A stretch of 64,000 bases of DNA from Myxococcales bacterium (GCA_020633315.1 JACKDV010000003.1:620001-684000), one strand, 5' to 3'; counted from the stretch's first letter, positions 16,424 to 25,675 are shown. The notes: a model not told the origin generated them from the sequence alone. Numbers and translations: made by a program.

Positions 16424-18499
16424 TCACTCGTCGGTCCTCACCAGCCGACTCGCCGCATCCACGATGGCGCCCATCAGCTCGGAGCGGATCTGCTGCGCAC
16501 GACCGACCGCCTCGAGGTGGGCCTCGAACACCGCGGTGTCCGGCTCCCCGTCGCGCTCCGGGACGCAGACGATGGTGTCGCCGTCGATGGCGGTCCTGGT
16601 GTAGGCGCGCAGCTGGGCCCCCACGGGCAGCCCATCTCGGCCCAGGACGATCCGATCGGACTCGCCGACCACGAAGGTCCGCACCTCGAGCGCGCTCATG
16701 TCCTCCAGGACGGCGTCGATGGTCTGCCCGAGCTTGGCGACGAAGCCTCGCACCGAGGACGCGGCCGAGCGGCGAGGACCATCGCCCCCGGCGGCCACGG
16801 GCTCTGCACGACGCCGGCCCCCGATGGCAAAGGACTCCAGCGCGGCGTCCTCCCGCGTAGAGACCCCCGAGTCGGACCGTGCTCGATCGGGCGGATCACC
16901 CGGCTCGGCGGGCGACGCCTCCGACTCCACCGACTGCACGGGCGACGCCTCCGACTCCACCGGCGACGCCTCCGACTCCACCGGCGACGCCTCCGACGCC
17001 CCCGCCTCCGACTCCACCTCCAGTCGCGGTCGAGGCTTCGGCGGCTCGTCCTCTGCCAGCGGCAGCCTCACCGCCGGATCCCCGATGATCGCATAGTTGC
17101 GAGCATCGTTGTTCGCGGTCCACTCGTAGGCGAACTCGCCGTCGGTGATCCCGTAGAACTTCACCTTCTCCATGCTCTCCACCAGGCCGGCCGCGAGCTG
17201 CCCGTAGCGGTTGGCGAAGCTCTCGAACGCCCAGCCCAGCCGGTGCCCTCCCAGCAGGCGATAGAGGAAGCTCTGGAACACCGCGATCTGCCGCGCCCCA
17301 GACTTGGGATCGACGAACGAGCACTCCCACGCCCGCTCGATGTGCCCCACCGCCGCCAGTGCCCCCCCGCGCGGGTGGGCCAGCATGCGACGCGGCAGCT
17401 CGGCCAGGAACGGACGCGGAGCGATGTCCTTGCGCTCGCCGGAGCGGTGATAGAACTCGTCCTGCTTGGGCGTCCCGCCGCCGTAGCACGCGAACAGGAA
17501 CGCGATGAGCCCCAGCAGGCTCCCTGCGTCGGCGAGGTCCTCACCGGCGAGCACCGACTCCCGCGGGATCGGGCCCGCGCCCACGCCCGGTGCCCAGTCC
17601 CCCTGACACACCAGCGCGCCCTGGTACTGCCGCTGGTCCTGGTGCCCGTTGGGGAAGCCCAGGCCGTGGCTGGCCGTCACGAGCACGGCTGGCGTCTCGG
17701 CCTCTCCGCCGAGCATCCCCAGGAGCCGATCGCGGGTCGCCTCCTCGGCCACGCGGCGCTCGGTGCTCCACTTCGGGAGCTTGTCGTGGATGTAGCTCTC
17801 GAGCCCGCCGATGAGGCCATCGGCCGAACGCCGGGTGGCCTCGTCGTGACTCACCCCGAACAAGCTCACGCTGCGAGGCAGCCTCACCTCCCCGCTCTCG
17901 CTTCGGATCACGCTGCGCGCGTAGAGGTCGTACTCCTCGGGCGTGTCCAGGTGCAGGCGGCCCACGCCGTGCTGCAGGCCGAGCTGGGTCTGGAACGCGA
18001 AGGGGATCCGCTGGGGGTCCCCCACCACCAGCAGGTAGTACGGCATGCGCTCGGGCTCCACCGGACCCGAGGTCGGCGCCCCTTGGCGCTGCTGGAACGC
18101 CACCTTGGCCTCGTCGGGGCGTAGGCCTCCGCCCACCCGGTCGGGCCCCCAGTATCGACGGTAGCGCTCCCCCGCCTCGCGCTCGCGGTGGCGCAGCAGG
18201 GGCTCGAGCGCCTCCACCACGGCCGGGTCCTCGTCGTGCGCGAAGATGACCCCCCACCCCGCCTCGGCGAGCGCGGTGGGATCCACGTCCTCGCGGAGAT
18301 CGAAGGTCGGTCCCTTGTCACGCTCCCGCGCCTCGAGCTCCACGTCGTCCGCATCGCGCCCCTGAGCCTCGCGCATCGCCTCGCGCTGGCCCAGGACCAT
18401 GTCGACGATCTCGGTCGGCTTCATCGACGACAGCAGGTAGTCCCCCGTCGCACCGTCGATGCCATTGAAAACGAGATCGTCGTCCGCGTCGTCGGTCAT
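16424..18499 (-). CDS. Caspase-like (gingipain/C25-type, clan CD) cysteine protease
   Basis: 691 residues from ATG 18499. The region YYLLVVGDPQRIPFAFQ (about residue 145) followed by GVGRLHLDTPEEYDLYA is characteristic of C25-like/clan CD enzymes. The catalytic His is H278 in VTASHGLGFPN and the Cys is C338 in FACYGGGTPK, each at the end of a hydrophobic strand as in caspase folds. No signal peptide, so cytoplasmic. A repetitive Ser/Glu/Pro linker (about residues 495-530) encoded by 21-bp DNA repeats connects to a C-terminal domain also found as the separate 104-residue protein. Divergent from the CHAT-SIR2 gene. Activation signal and substrate unknown. Confidence 0.82.
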   Translation of the reverse strand: MTDDADDDLVFNGIDGATGDYLLSSMKPTEIVDMVLGQREAMREAQGRDADDVELEARERDKGPTFDLREDVDPTALAEAGWGVIFAHDEDPAVVEALEPLLRHREREAGERYRRYWGPDRVGGGLRPDEAKVAFQQRQGAPTSGPVEPERMPYYLLVVGDPQRIPFAFQTQLGLQHGVGRLHLDTPEEYDLYARSVIRSESGEVRLPRSVSLFGVSHDEATRRSADGLIGGLESYIHDKLPKWSTERRVAEEATRDRLLGMLGGEAETPAVLVTASHGLGFPNGHQDQRQYQGALVCQGDWAPGVGAGPIPRESVLAGEDLADAGSLLGLIAFLFACYGGGTPKQDEFYHRSGERKDIAPRPFLAELPRRMLAHPRGGALAAVGHIERAWECSFVDPKSGARQIAVFQSFLYRLLGGHRLGWAFESFANRYGQLAAGLVESMEKVKFYGITDGEFAYEWTANNDARNYAIIGDPAVRLPLAEDEPPKPRPRLEVESEAGASEASPVESEASPVESEASPVQSVESEASPAEPGDPPDRARSDSGVSTREDAALESFAIGGRRRAEPVAAGGDGPRRSAASSVRGFVAKLGQTIDAVLEDMSALEVRTFVVGESDRIVLGRDGLPVGAQLRAYTRTAIDGDTIVCVPERDGEPDTAVFEAHLEAVGRAQQIRSELMGAIVDAASRLVRTDE
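16911..17000. repeat. Tandem 21-bp repeats inside the protease linker
   Basis: Units of 21 bp start at 16911, 16941, 16962 and 16983 (the last is divergent), with a 9-nt interruption after the first. They encode SEASPVE-type heptads in the linker between the catalytic and C-terminal domains. In-frame units can be gained or lost without breaking the gene. Confidence 0.8.
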
Positions 18500-18619
18500 C
18501 GCGAGCGTCCCAGCCAATGATCGAGGATCGCTTGTATCACATCCACTCCCCTTTCCGGTGGTATGGTGATCGTGGACGACGAGCGCCGAAAACGGCGATG
18601 ATGCGAGCGGCGGGTCGAG
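18500..18619. promoter_or_regulatory. Divergent promoter region between protease and CHAT-SIR2 genes
   Basis: This 120-nt gap must hold both promoters. On the plus strand TATGGT (18562-18567) could be a -10 for CHAT-SIR2, leaving a leader of about 45 nt. A small CGCCG-AAAA-CGGCG hairpin lies near 18583-18596. Shared control of the two transcripts is plausible from the geometry. Confidence 0.4.
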
Positions 18620-20746
18620 ATGGAGGACCGGTACTACACCCTGTTCGTCGCGATTCGCCGCATCGCGGAGTCGTACGAGGTCACGCTGTCCCACCGCGAC
18701 CCCGGCAGCCAGGCCGAGGTCGCGCCGGTGCGGGGCCCGGCCGCGTTCGACCCCGCCCAGCTCCTGCCGCTACAGAACGATCCCACCGCCTACGGACGCC
18801 GGCTGGCCGAGCAGCTCTTCGGCGCGGAAGCGATCCAGCAGCGCTTCGCCAAGGTGGAGACCGCGGCCGAGACCGCCGACGCCTTCCTGCGCGTGCTGAT
18901 CAAGCTCGATCCCTCGGCGCAGGAGCTCCAGTCGCTGCGCTGGGAGCTGCTGTGCCACCCGGAGCGCGGCACGCCGCTGGGCAGCTCGGAGAAGGTGCTG
19001 CTGTCGCGCTTCATCGTCTCCTCCGACTGGCGGCCGGTGAGGCTGCGCGCCCGCACCGAGCTCGACGTGCTCATCGCGGTCGCGGCCCCGGACCACGGCA
19101 AGCTCGAGCGCATGCGCCTGGCCCCGGTCGACTTCGAGGGCGAGTCCTCGCGGATCCGCGAGGCGCTGGGCGACATCCGCTCGCGCACGATCGGCGGGCC
19201 GGGCTCGCCGCTCACCCTCAACCGCCTGCTCGACGCGCTGCGCGAGGAGGTCGACGTGCTGTACCTGGTGGCCCACGGCATGTTCGGGCGCTCCAGCAGC
19301 ACGCCGGCGCTGGTGCTCGAGGACGAGCAGGGCGAGGCCGACGTGGTCAAGGGCGACGACCTGGCCATCCGCCTGGGCGAGCTCCAGCGAGGCCCCCGGC
19401 TGGTCGTGCTGGTCTCGTGCCAGAGCGCCGGAGACGGGGCCGCGGTGGAGGGGCCGCACCGCGCCACGGTCCAGGCCACGCTGGCGGGGCGCCTGGCCGA
19501 CGCGGGCGTGCCCGGGGTGATCGCGATGCAGGGGCGCATCTCGATGACCTCGATCGAGACGATGATGCCCACGCTGTTCACCGAGCTGCGCCGCGACGGC
19601 CAGATCGATCGCGCGCTGGCGGTGGCCCGCGGCAAGGTGCGCGAGCGCTCCGACTGGTGGATGCCGGCCTTGTACTCGCGGCTGACCGCGGGGCGGCTGT
19701 GGTACTCGCCGGGCTTCCACGGCAACAAGGACGAGGAGGTCTGGCGTCGCCTGCTGCCCTCGGTGCGCCGCGGCAAGGTGGTGCCGATCATCGGGCCGCG
19801 GCTGCTCGAGGCGGCCCACGGCGACGCCCACGAGACCGCCCTGCGTCTGGCCGGGGCCTCGAAGTTCCCCCTGGCCCGCCACGAGTGGGACGACCTGCCG
19901 CGGGTCACCCAGTACATGAGCGTCAAGGAGGCGCGCTTCAACGCGCTCGAGGCCTACAAGGAACAGCTCAAGAACGACCTCATCGAGGCGCACCGCGAGT
20001 GGCTGCCGGCCAAGGCGGTGCAGGATCCCAAGCTGGGCAAGCTGCTGATGCTGGTGGGTGACCGTCTGCGGGAGAACGATCACGACGCCTACCGCACCCT
20101 GGCCGGGCTGCCCGCGTCGGTCTACGTGACCACCAACTTCGATCCCTTGCTCGAGCGAGCGCTGGCCGCCAACGATCGCAAGCCCCAGCAGGTGCTCAGC
20201 CGCTGGCGCTACCGCAGCAAGCCGGCCGGCGCCGACGAGCAGCCCATCCCCGAGGAGCCCAGCGCCAAGACCCCGGTCGTCTACCACGTGTTCGGGGCCT
20301 TCGGCTCCAAGTCGGACAAGGACCTGGTGCTCACCGAGGACGACTACTTCGACTACCTCATCGACACCGCCGCGGGCCAGCTCATGCCGGACACGGTGGG
20401 CAGCGCCCTGGTCGACAGCTCGCTCTTGTTCCTGGGCTTTCGCCTCACCGACTGGCACTTCCGCGTGCTGTTCCGCCTGATGATGAGCCTGGGCGGCAAG
20501 GAGCGGCTCAAGGACTACTGCCACGTCGCCGTGCAGCTCGACCCCGACATGCAGCGAATGTCCGACGTGGACGGGGCCAAGGCCTACCTCGCGGCCTACT
20601 TCGGCAAGGAGGCCAACATCGACGTGTACTGGGGCAGCTCGGAGGACTTCCTCGCCGCCCTCGGGGGCGCGCTGCAGGCCGAGGGCGATGCGGCCGAGGA
20701 GGAGCCCGAGGCCAGCGACGACGACGAGTGGGACTTCTTGTCCTGA
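18620..20746 (+). CDS. CHAT protease domain - SIR2-like domain fusion protein
   Basis: 708 residues. The N-terminal half is a CHAT (caspase-HetF-associated) domain with H219 in LYLVAHGMFG and C267 in VLVSCQSAG, 48 residues apart. The C-terminal half (about 385-700) is a SIR2-like domain of the type seen in NAD-depleting defence effectors: VPIIGPRLL in the nucleotide-binding start, TTNFDPLLE (candidate catalytic Asn), YHVFGAFG (candidate catalytic His), LTEDDYFDYL and LLFLGFRLTDWHF. The tail is acidic. No signal peptide. Expected role: a protease module controlling, or controlled with, an NAD hydrolase, in a conflict or cell-death pathway. The domains are seen; the pathway is inference. Confidence 0.88.
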   Translation: MEDRYYTLFVAIRRIAESYEVTLSHRDPGSQAEVAPVRGPAAFDPAQLLPLQNDPTAYGRRLAEQLFGAEAIQQRFAKVETAAETADAFLRVLIKLDPSAQELQSLRWELLCHPERGTPLGSSEKVLLSRFIVSSDWRPVRLRARTELDVLIAVAAPDHGKLERMRLAPVDFEGESSRIREALGDIRSRTIGGPGSPLTLNRLLDALREEVDVLYLVAHGMFGRSSSTPALVLEDEQGEADVVKGDDLAIRLGELQRGPRLVVLVSCQSAGDGAAVEGPHRATVQATLAGRLADAGVPGVIAMQGRISMTSIETMMPTLFTELRRDGQIDRALAVARGKVRERSDWWMPALYSRLTAGRLWYSPGFHGNKDEEVWRRLLPSVRRGKVVPIIGPRLLEAAHGDAHETALRLAGASKFPLARHEWDDLPRVTQYMSVKEARFNALEAYKEQLKNDLIEAHREWLPAKAVQDPKLGKLLMLVGDRLRENDHDAYRTLAGLPASVYVTTNFDPLLERALAANDRKPQQVLSRWRYRSKPAGADEQPIPEEPSAKTPVVYHVFGAFGSKSDKDLVLTEDDYFDYLIDTAAGQLMPDTVGSALVDSSLLFLGFRLTDWHFRVLFRLMMSLGGKERLKDYCHVAVQLDPDMQRMSDVDGAKAYLAAYFGKEANIDVYWGSSEDFLAALGGALQAEGDAAEEEPEASDDDEWDFLS

Positions 20747-20966
20747 GCCCAGCCGCACGCCGCTCCCTGCCGCCGCGGCACGCCGGGTGATCCCACGGGC
20801 GGAGCGGGCGCCGTCGCGGCCCGTGCCGGAGCGCTGGTCCCCGCTCGCAGACCCGCATAACGGCTGGCCGCGTCAATTGGGCCTTGCTACCCTCGGTCGG
20901 ACCCACCGCCGTGCCCGGACCCCTCCACTCGTCGGCCTCGACCGACTCCCCCGCGCGAGGGCCACG
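20747..20966. promoter_or_regulatory. Upstream region of the DUF4175-like/gluzincin operon
   Basis: 220 nt without a gene. TACCCT at 20888-20893 is a plausible -10 box and would give a leader of about 66 nt before GTG 20967, which has its own GAGGG Shine-Dalgarno. Confidence 0.35.
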
Positions 20967-23900
20967 GTGAGCGAGCCGGTCGAGACCCAGCTGCTGCGCT
21001 CGCTGCTGCGGCAGGCCCGGGCGGCCTCGCGCCGCCGCACCGCCCTCCGCGTGCTGCTCGACGGCGTGACGGTGACCGTCGCCGCGACCGTCGTCGGGGC
21101 GCTGGTGGCCGGCTGGACCCTGCGCGGGGACCTGGCCGCACGGGGCTGGTCGGTGGTGGTGCTCGGGACCCTGCTGGGGCTGGTCACCCATGCGCTGGTG
21201 CGAGGCCGTCGCGCGCTGGGCAGCGACCTCCGCACCGCCCGTGCCATCGCCCGCCACCCGGCGCCGCTGGGCCGCGCCGACTCGCCGGCGCGGCTCCGCG
21301 AGCATCGCCTGCTGCGCCACGAGATCCTCGGCGCGACCGAGCTGGCCGACCAGCTCGCCGCGGGCTCGAGCGCTCCCGTCGGCGGCTCGCCCCGCCTCGC
21401 CGCCTCCTACGTGGCCGACGTGGCCCATCGCCTCTGCGCCGACGACATCGAGCCCCGGCGCGCGCTGCCGGGCCCGCGCTGGCGGCCGCGCGCGGTGGCC
21501 CTGGCCGGGCTGGTGGTGGCGACGGTGATGGCCTCACAGGGACCGCTGGTCGACGGCGTGGGGCTCTTGCTCGCGGGCGTGGATGGTCGGCCCCCCACCC
21601 CGCCCGAGCCGGTGTGGTCGGCGATGCGGCTGCGGCTGCAGTACCCGCCGCACACCAAGCGACCCGTCCGCGAGGTGCCCAACCCCAGCGGGGCGCTGCG
21701 GGTGCCCGCGGGCACGGTGGTGGAGGTGGAGCTCGACGCTCGCCAGCCCGCCGAGGCCGGACGAGTGGTGATCAACTACGACGCCGACGAGCTGACGACC
21801 GCGCCCCCGCCCGAGGTGGTGCCGCTGCGGGCGACCGACGAGGGGCGGCTGCAGTGGAGCGGCGCGTTCACGGTGCGCGCCACCGGGAGCTGGACCGTCG
21901 TGCTGCTCGACGACGAGGACGACGAGCTCGACGACTCGGCCCGCCGCTCCGCCGCGCTTCCGCTGCAAGAGGAGCCGGACCGCGCCCCCGAGATCGAGCT
22001 CCTGCCCCTGCCCGCCAGCCAGCAGGAGGTGCGGGAGACCGATCAGGTGGAGGTGCGCCTGCTGGCCCGCGACGACTTCGGGCTGAGCTCGGCCACCTTG
22101 GTGTACCAGCTCCCCGACGGCGAGGCGCACCGCCTGCCCCTGGCCGCTCCCGACGGCGCCCGGCGCTGGCGCACGCGCCACGACTGGGACATCTCGCAGA
22201 TCCCGGTGACCGAGCGCAGCGAGGTGCTCTACTGGATCGAGGTCCGCGACAACGACCCCGGCCTGGGCCTGCGCCCGCTGCCCGACCCGCCCGGCAAGCT
22301 CAGCCGCTCCGCCACCCAGCGCCTGCTGGTACGCGACGACGAGGCCGAGCACGCCAACAACATCGTGCGGCTGCGGGACATCCGAGATCTGGCCGTCGAC
22401 CTGCTGGCCTCTCGCATGACCACCCGGGCCTTCCCGCGCCCCACCCCGCCCGGGGCCGGTCCCACGCCCACGCCGCCGCCCGACGCGGTCCGGGCCGCGC
22501 TCACCCGCGACCTGCTGCACCAGAGCGCCCAGCTGCTGGCGCGCATGGCCGAGGCCATCGACACCCTGTCGATGGACACCCTGGCCCGCGAGCGCGACGT
22601 GGCCACCCTCACCGAGATCCACGGGCGCCTGGCCGAGCTCCACGCGACCGAGCTCGAGCTCCACGCCAAGATGCCGCCCTCGTCCGAGCACCGCGATCCC
22701 GAGGGCACCGCCGCGACCCTCGAGAGCCTGCGCGAGCACAACGGCGAGGAGGTGGGGCAGCTCGAGGACGAGATCATCCGCCTCGACGATCTGGTGGACG
22801 GTCAGATCATCGAGCGCCTCGAGGGCCTGGTGGCGCGGCTCGAGGCCACGCAGCGCAAGCTGGTGGAGCTGCTCGAGCAGCTGCGGGCCGGGGACGAGTC
22901 GGTTCGCGCCCAGATCGAGCAGCTCGAGCAGCGCCGGCGCGACGACCTGCGCCGCATCGCCGAGGCCCGCGCGATGCTCCGCAAGGAGGTCGACGACGAG
23001 TTCATGAACCTCGACGCCTTCGGGGTGCTCGAGCGCATGCAGCAGGACCAGCAGCTCTCCGAGCTGCTGCGCCGCGGCGACGTGGAGCAGGCGCTCGAGC
23101 AGGCGCGGGGCCAGCTCGGCGAGGTGCAGGGGCTGCGCGACCAGGTACAGCAGCGCCTGGGCGAGGACGAGGAGGCGGCCGAGCTCTCCGAGGAGGAGCG
23201 GGCGCGCATGAAGCTGCTGCGCGAGCTGAGCAAGCTGCAGGACGAGCAGACCAGCCTGCGCAGCCAGACCCGCCGGCTGCACGAGCACTGGCGCGAGGGC
23301 GTGGCCGAGCGGGAGGCCGACCCGGAGCAGCGCGCCGAGGCGAGCCGCGAGGCCCAGGCGATCGAGGAGGCGCTCGAGGAGATCAACGACGCCCGCCTGG
23401 GTCGCGAGGGCCGGCGCGGGCTCGAGGACGCCAAGGATGCGCTGGAGAAGCTCGAGCGCCTCGGCGAGCAGGAGGACGCCTCTGCCCTCGAGCTGGCCGA
23501 GGCGGCGCAGGAGGCCGCGCGAGCGCTCGAGCGCGCCACCGAGGGATCGGAGGCGGGCGAGCGCGAGGGCAAGCAGGTCCGGCGGGCCCGCGACCGCGCG
23601 GCTCGCCTCGGTCAGCGCCTCGGCGATGCCCTGCCCGCGCCCGAGGGCGTGCTGCCCCCCGAGCAGCTCGAGCAGCTCGAGCAGCTGCGCGAGCGCCAGG
23701 GCGGCCTGCGGAAGCAGGCCCGCGAGCTGCTCGACGATCCCGTGGCCGATCAGCTCCCCGCGCCCGGGCGCAAGGCGATGCGCCGGGCCGACCAGGGCAT
23801 GGAGCGCAGCGCCGAGAACCTGCGGCGGCGCCAGCCGGGTCAGGCCGTGGATCCCGAGTCCCAGGCGTGGCAGGGGCTGCAGGATGCGATCGACAGCCTG

Positions 23901-24065
23901 CGCCGGGGCTCGCCCCCGCCGCCGCCGGCCGCCAGCGGCGACGCCTCGACCGAGGCCGAGCGCGATCGCTCGCTGCGCGACGCCCTGATGGAAGCGATGC
24001 GCGAGGATGCTCCGGCCGGCTACGACGAGCCCGTCCAGCGCTATTATGAGGAGCTGCTGCGATGA
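20967..24065 (+). CDS. DUF4175-like membrane protein with long coiled coil
   Basis: 1032 residues. GTG 20967 was selected by GAGGG a few nt upstream. Two membrane helices near residues 30-75 and a third near 173-195 anchor the protein. A region of immunoglobulin-like beta strands follows (about 200-430, opening with WSAMRLRLQYPPHTKRP). The C-terminal half is rich in Glu, Gln, Leu and Arg with heptad spacing and should form long coiled coils. This layout matches large DUF4175-type proteins of proteobacteria, whose function is unknown. The stop overlaps the next ATG (ATGA), linking it to the secreted gluzincin. Confidence 0.82.
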   Translation: MSEPVETQLLRSLLRQARAASRRRTALRVLLDGVTVTVAATVVGALVAGWTLRGDLAARGWSVVVLGTLLGLVTHALVRGRRALGSDLRTARAIARHPAPLGRADSPARLREHRLLRHEILGATELADQLAAGSSAPVGGSPRLAASYVADVAHRLCADDIEPRRALPGPRWRPRAVALAGLVVATVMASQGPLVDGVGLLLAGVDGRPPTPPEPVWSAMRLRLQYPPHTKRPVREVPNPSGALRVPAGTVVEVELDARQPAEAGRVVINYDADELTTAPPPEVVPLRATDEGRLQWSGAFTVRATGSWTVVLLDDEDDELDDSARRSAALPLQEEPDRAPEIELLPLPASQQEVRETDQVEVRLLARDDFGLSSATLVYQLPDGEAHRLPLAAPDGARRWRTRHDWDISQIPVTERSEVLYWIEVRDNDPGLGLRPLPDPPGKLSRSATQRLLVRDDEAEHANNIVRLRDIRDLAVDLLASRMTTRAFPRPTPPGAGPTPTPPPDAVRAALTRDLLHQSAQLLARMAEAIDTLSMDTLARERDVATLTEIHGRLAELHATELELHAKMPPSSEHRDPEGTAATLESLREHNGEEVGQLEDEIIRLDDLVDGQIIERLEGLVARLEATQRKLVELLEQLRAGDESVRAQIEQLEQRRRDDLRRIAEARAMLRKEVDDEFMNLDAFGVLERMQQDQQLSELLRRGDVEQALEQARGQLGEVQGLRDQVQQRLGEDEEAAELSEEERARMKLLRELSKLQDEQTSLRSQTRRLHEHWREGVAEREADPEQRAEASREAQAIEEALEEINDARLGREGRRGLEDAKDALEKLERLGEQEDASALELAEAAQEAARALERATEGSEAGEREGKQVRRARDRAARLGQRLGDALPAPEGVLPPEQLEQLEQLRERQGGLRKQARELLDDPVADQLPAPGRKAMRRADQGMERSAENLRRRQPGQAVDPESQAWQGLQDAIDSLRRGSPPPPPAASGDASTEAERDRSLRDALMEAMREDAPAGYDEPVQRYYEELLR

Positions 24066-25666
24066 TCCGCGCGTTGCTCGATAGCGGGCTGCCCCGTGCC
24101 CTGGCCCTGGGCCTGCTGCTGCTCGGCGCCCTGCCCCGCCCCGAGGCCGCGGCCGATGATCAGGATCCCTACCTATCGCAGGCCGAGACCGCGCTGGTGA
24201 GCTGGGACCTCAGCGCTGCCCAGGCTGCGATCGACGCGGCACCGACCGGAGCGGCCCGCGACGTCAAGCAGGGGGTGCTCCACGTGTACGCGGGGCGCTA
24301 CGCCGAGGGCGAGGCGCTGCTGGCCGCGGCGCTGGCCTCCGGCTCGCTGCCCTCGGGTGGTCCCGAGCAAGAGGAGGCCCAGCACTACCTCGCCCTGGCC
24401 CGCGGCTCGCAGCGCGCCCTCGAGGGCAGCGTGGTGGTGACCAGCCCCGATGGCCACGTGGAGGCGGTGTTCGCCGATCCCAAGGACGCCCTGCTGGCCC
24501 CCTACCTCTTCGATGCCATGGCCGCGGCCCGCGAGGCGCTGGGCGAGGACCTCGGGGTGCGGCCCGATCACCCGGTGCGCTTCGAGCTGTTCGACGACCC
24601 CCTCAAGCTGGCCATGGTCACCCCGCTCACGGTGGAGAACATCCGCACCACCGGCACGGTGGGGGTGACCAAGTACCGGCGCATCATGATGATCACCCCG
24701 CGGGTGATGGTCTACGGCTACGGCTGGCTCGACACCGCCGTGCACGAGTACGTGCACTACCTGCTGACCATGCGTACCGGCAACCAGGCTCCGGTGTGGC
24801 TACAGGAGGGCCTGGCCAAGCTGCTGGAGACCCGCTGGCGGCTCGACGATCCACCCGAGCTCGATCCCCCGATGGCCTTCCACCTGCACCAGGCGATCGT
24901 CCGCGACGATCTGGTGACCCTCGACGAGATGTATCCCTCGGTGGCGATGCTCCCCAGCCAGGAGCGCGCCGCGCTGGCCTACGCCGAGGTGGAGACCATG
25001 CTCTCGCTGCTGCGAGAGCGCCGGGGCGCGGCCGGGGTGGAGCGCCTGCTCGAGCGCGTGGCCGCGGGCGACGATGCCAAGGACGCCCTGGCCGCGGCGT
25101 GGGGCGACGACTTCGAGGCGTTCATGACGGAGTGGAAGGCGGTCACCCGCCGCCGCACCGCCAAGGGCAGCGAGGGCCCGGTGGGCGGCCCCGAGTTCAA
25201 GGAGGGCGAGGAGGCGTCCGAGCCGGCCGAGAGCCTCGGCGACGTGTTCTCGCACCTCGGCGGCGGCGAGGCCCGCCAGCACGCGCGCCTGGGCGGCCTG
25301 CTGCAGGCGCGCGGGCACGCCGAGGCGGCCGCGATGCAGTACGAGAAGGCGCGCGCGGCCGACCGGCGCGCGCGCGAGGACCCCGTGCTCTCGCGGCGGC
25401 TGGGCAAGCTCTACGTGGAGCTCGAGCGCTACGCGAGCGCGGTGCCGCTGCTCGAGGTGGCGTCGACGGCCGAGCCCGAGGACGCCAACCTGGCCGCGGC
25501 CCAGGGACGGGCCCTGCTGCGCTCGGGCGACGCCCCGGGCGCCCGTCGGGCCCTGGGCCGGGCGATCCGGGTCAATCCCTTCATCCCCGCGATCCACTGC
25601 GATCTCGCCGAGCTGGCCGAGGACGAAGAGCGTCGCGCGCACGAGGTCTCGCACTGCCGCGAGTGA
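24062..25666 (+). CDS. Secreted TPR-gluzincin (HExxH) peptidase
   Basis: 534 residues. A signal peptide (hydrophobic ALALGLLLLGALP, cleavage near AAA at about 31) is followed by TPR-like helices. The peptidase domain has HEYVH at about residues 229-233 and the third ligand Glu in WLQEGLAKLLE, as in peptidase-MA family proteins. More TPR repeats follow to the C-terminus (LYVELERYASAVPLLEVAS). It should act in the periplasm. It is coupled by ATGA overlap to the DUF4175-like gene, so the two probably serve one envelope process. Substrate unknown. Confidence 0.85.
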   Translation: MIRALLDSGLPRALALGLLLLGALPRPEAAADDQDPYLSQAETALVSWDLSAAQAAIDAAPTGAARDVKQGVLHVYAGRYAEGEALLAAALASGSLPSGGPEQEEAQHYLALARGSQRALEGSVVVTSPDGHVEAVFADPKDALLAPYLFDAMAAAREALGEDLGVRPDHPVRFELFDDPLKLAMVTPLTVENIRTTGTVGVTKYRRIMMITPRVMVYGYGWLDTAVHEYVHYLLTMRTGNQAPVWLQEGLAKLLETRWRLDDPPELDPPMAFHLHQAIVRDDLVTLDEMYPSVAMLPSQERAALAYAEVETMLSLLRERRGAAGVERLLERVAAGDDAKDALAAAWGDDFEAFMTEWKAVTRRRTAKGSEGPVGGPEFKEGEEASEPAESLGDVFSHLGGGEARQHARLGGLLQARGHAEAAAMQYEKARAADRRAREDPVLSRRLGKLYVELERYASAVPLLEVASTAEPEDANLAAAQGRALLRSGDAPGARRALGRAIRVNPFIPAIHCDLAELAEDEERRAHEVSHCRE

Positions 25667-25675
25667 GCGCGTAGG

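Noticed and set aside
16911..17000. Repeat array considered as a CRISPR
   Set aside because: Units are 21 bp, contiguous, in frame within a gene and without spacers.
18770..20758. Long open frame on the minus strand opposite the CHAT-SIR2 gene
   Set aside because: High GC keeps the antisense frame open; its translation is His/Gly/Arg-rich without domains, while the plus-strand protein shows clear motifs.
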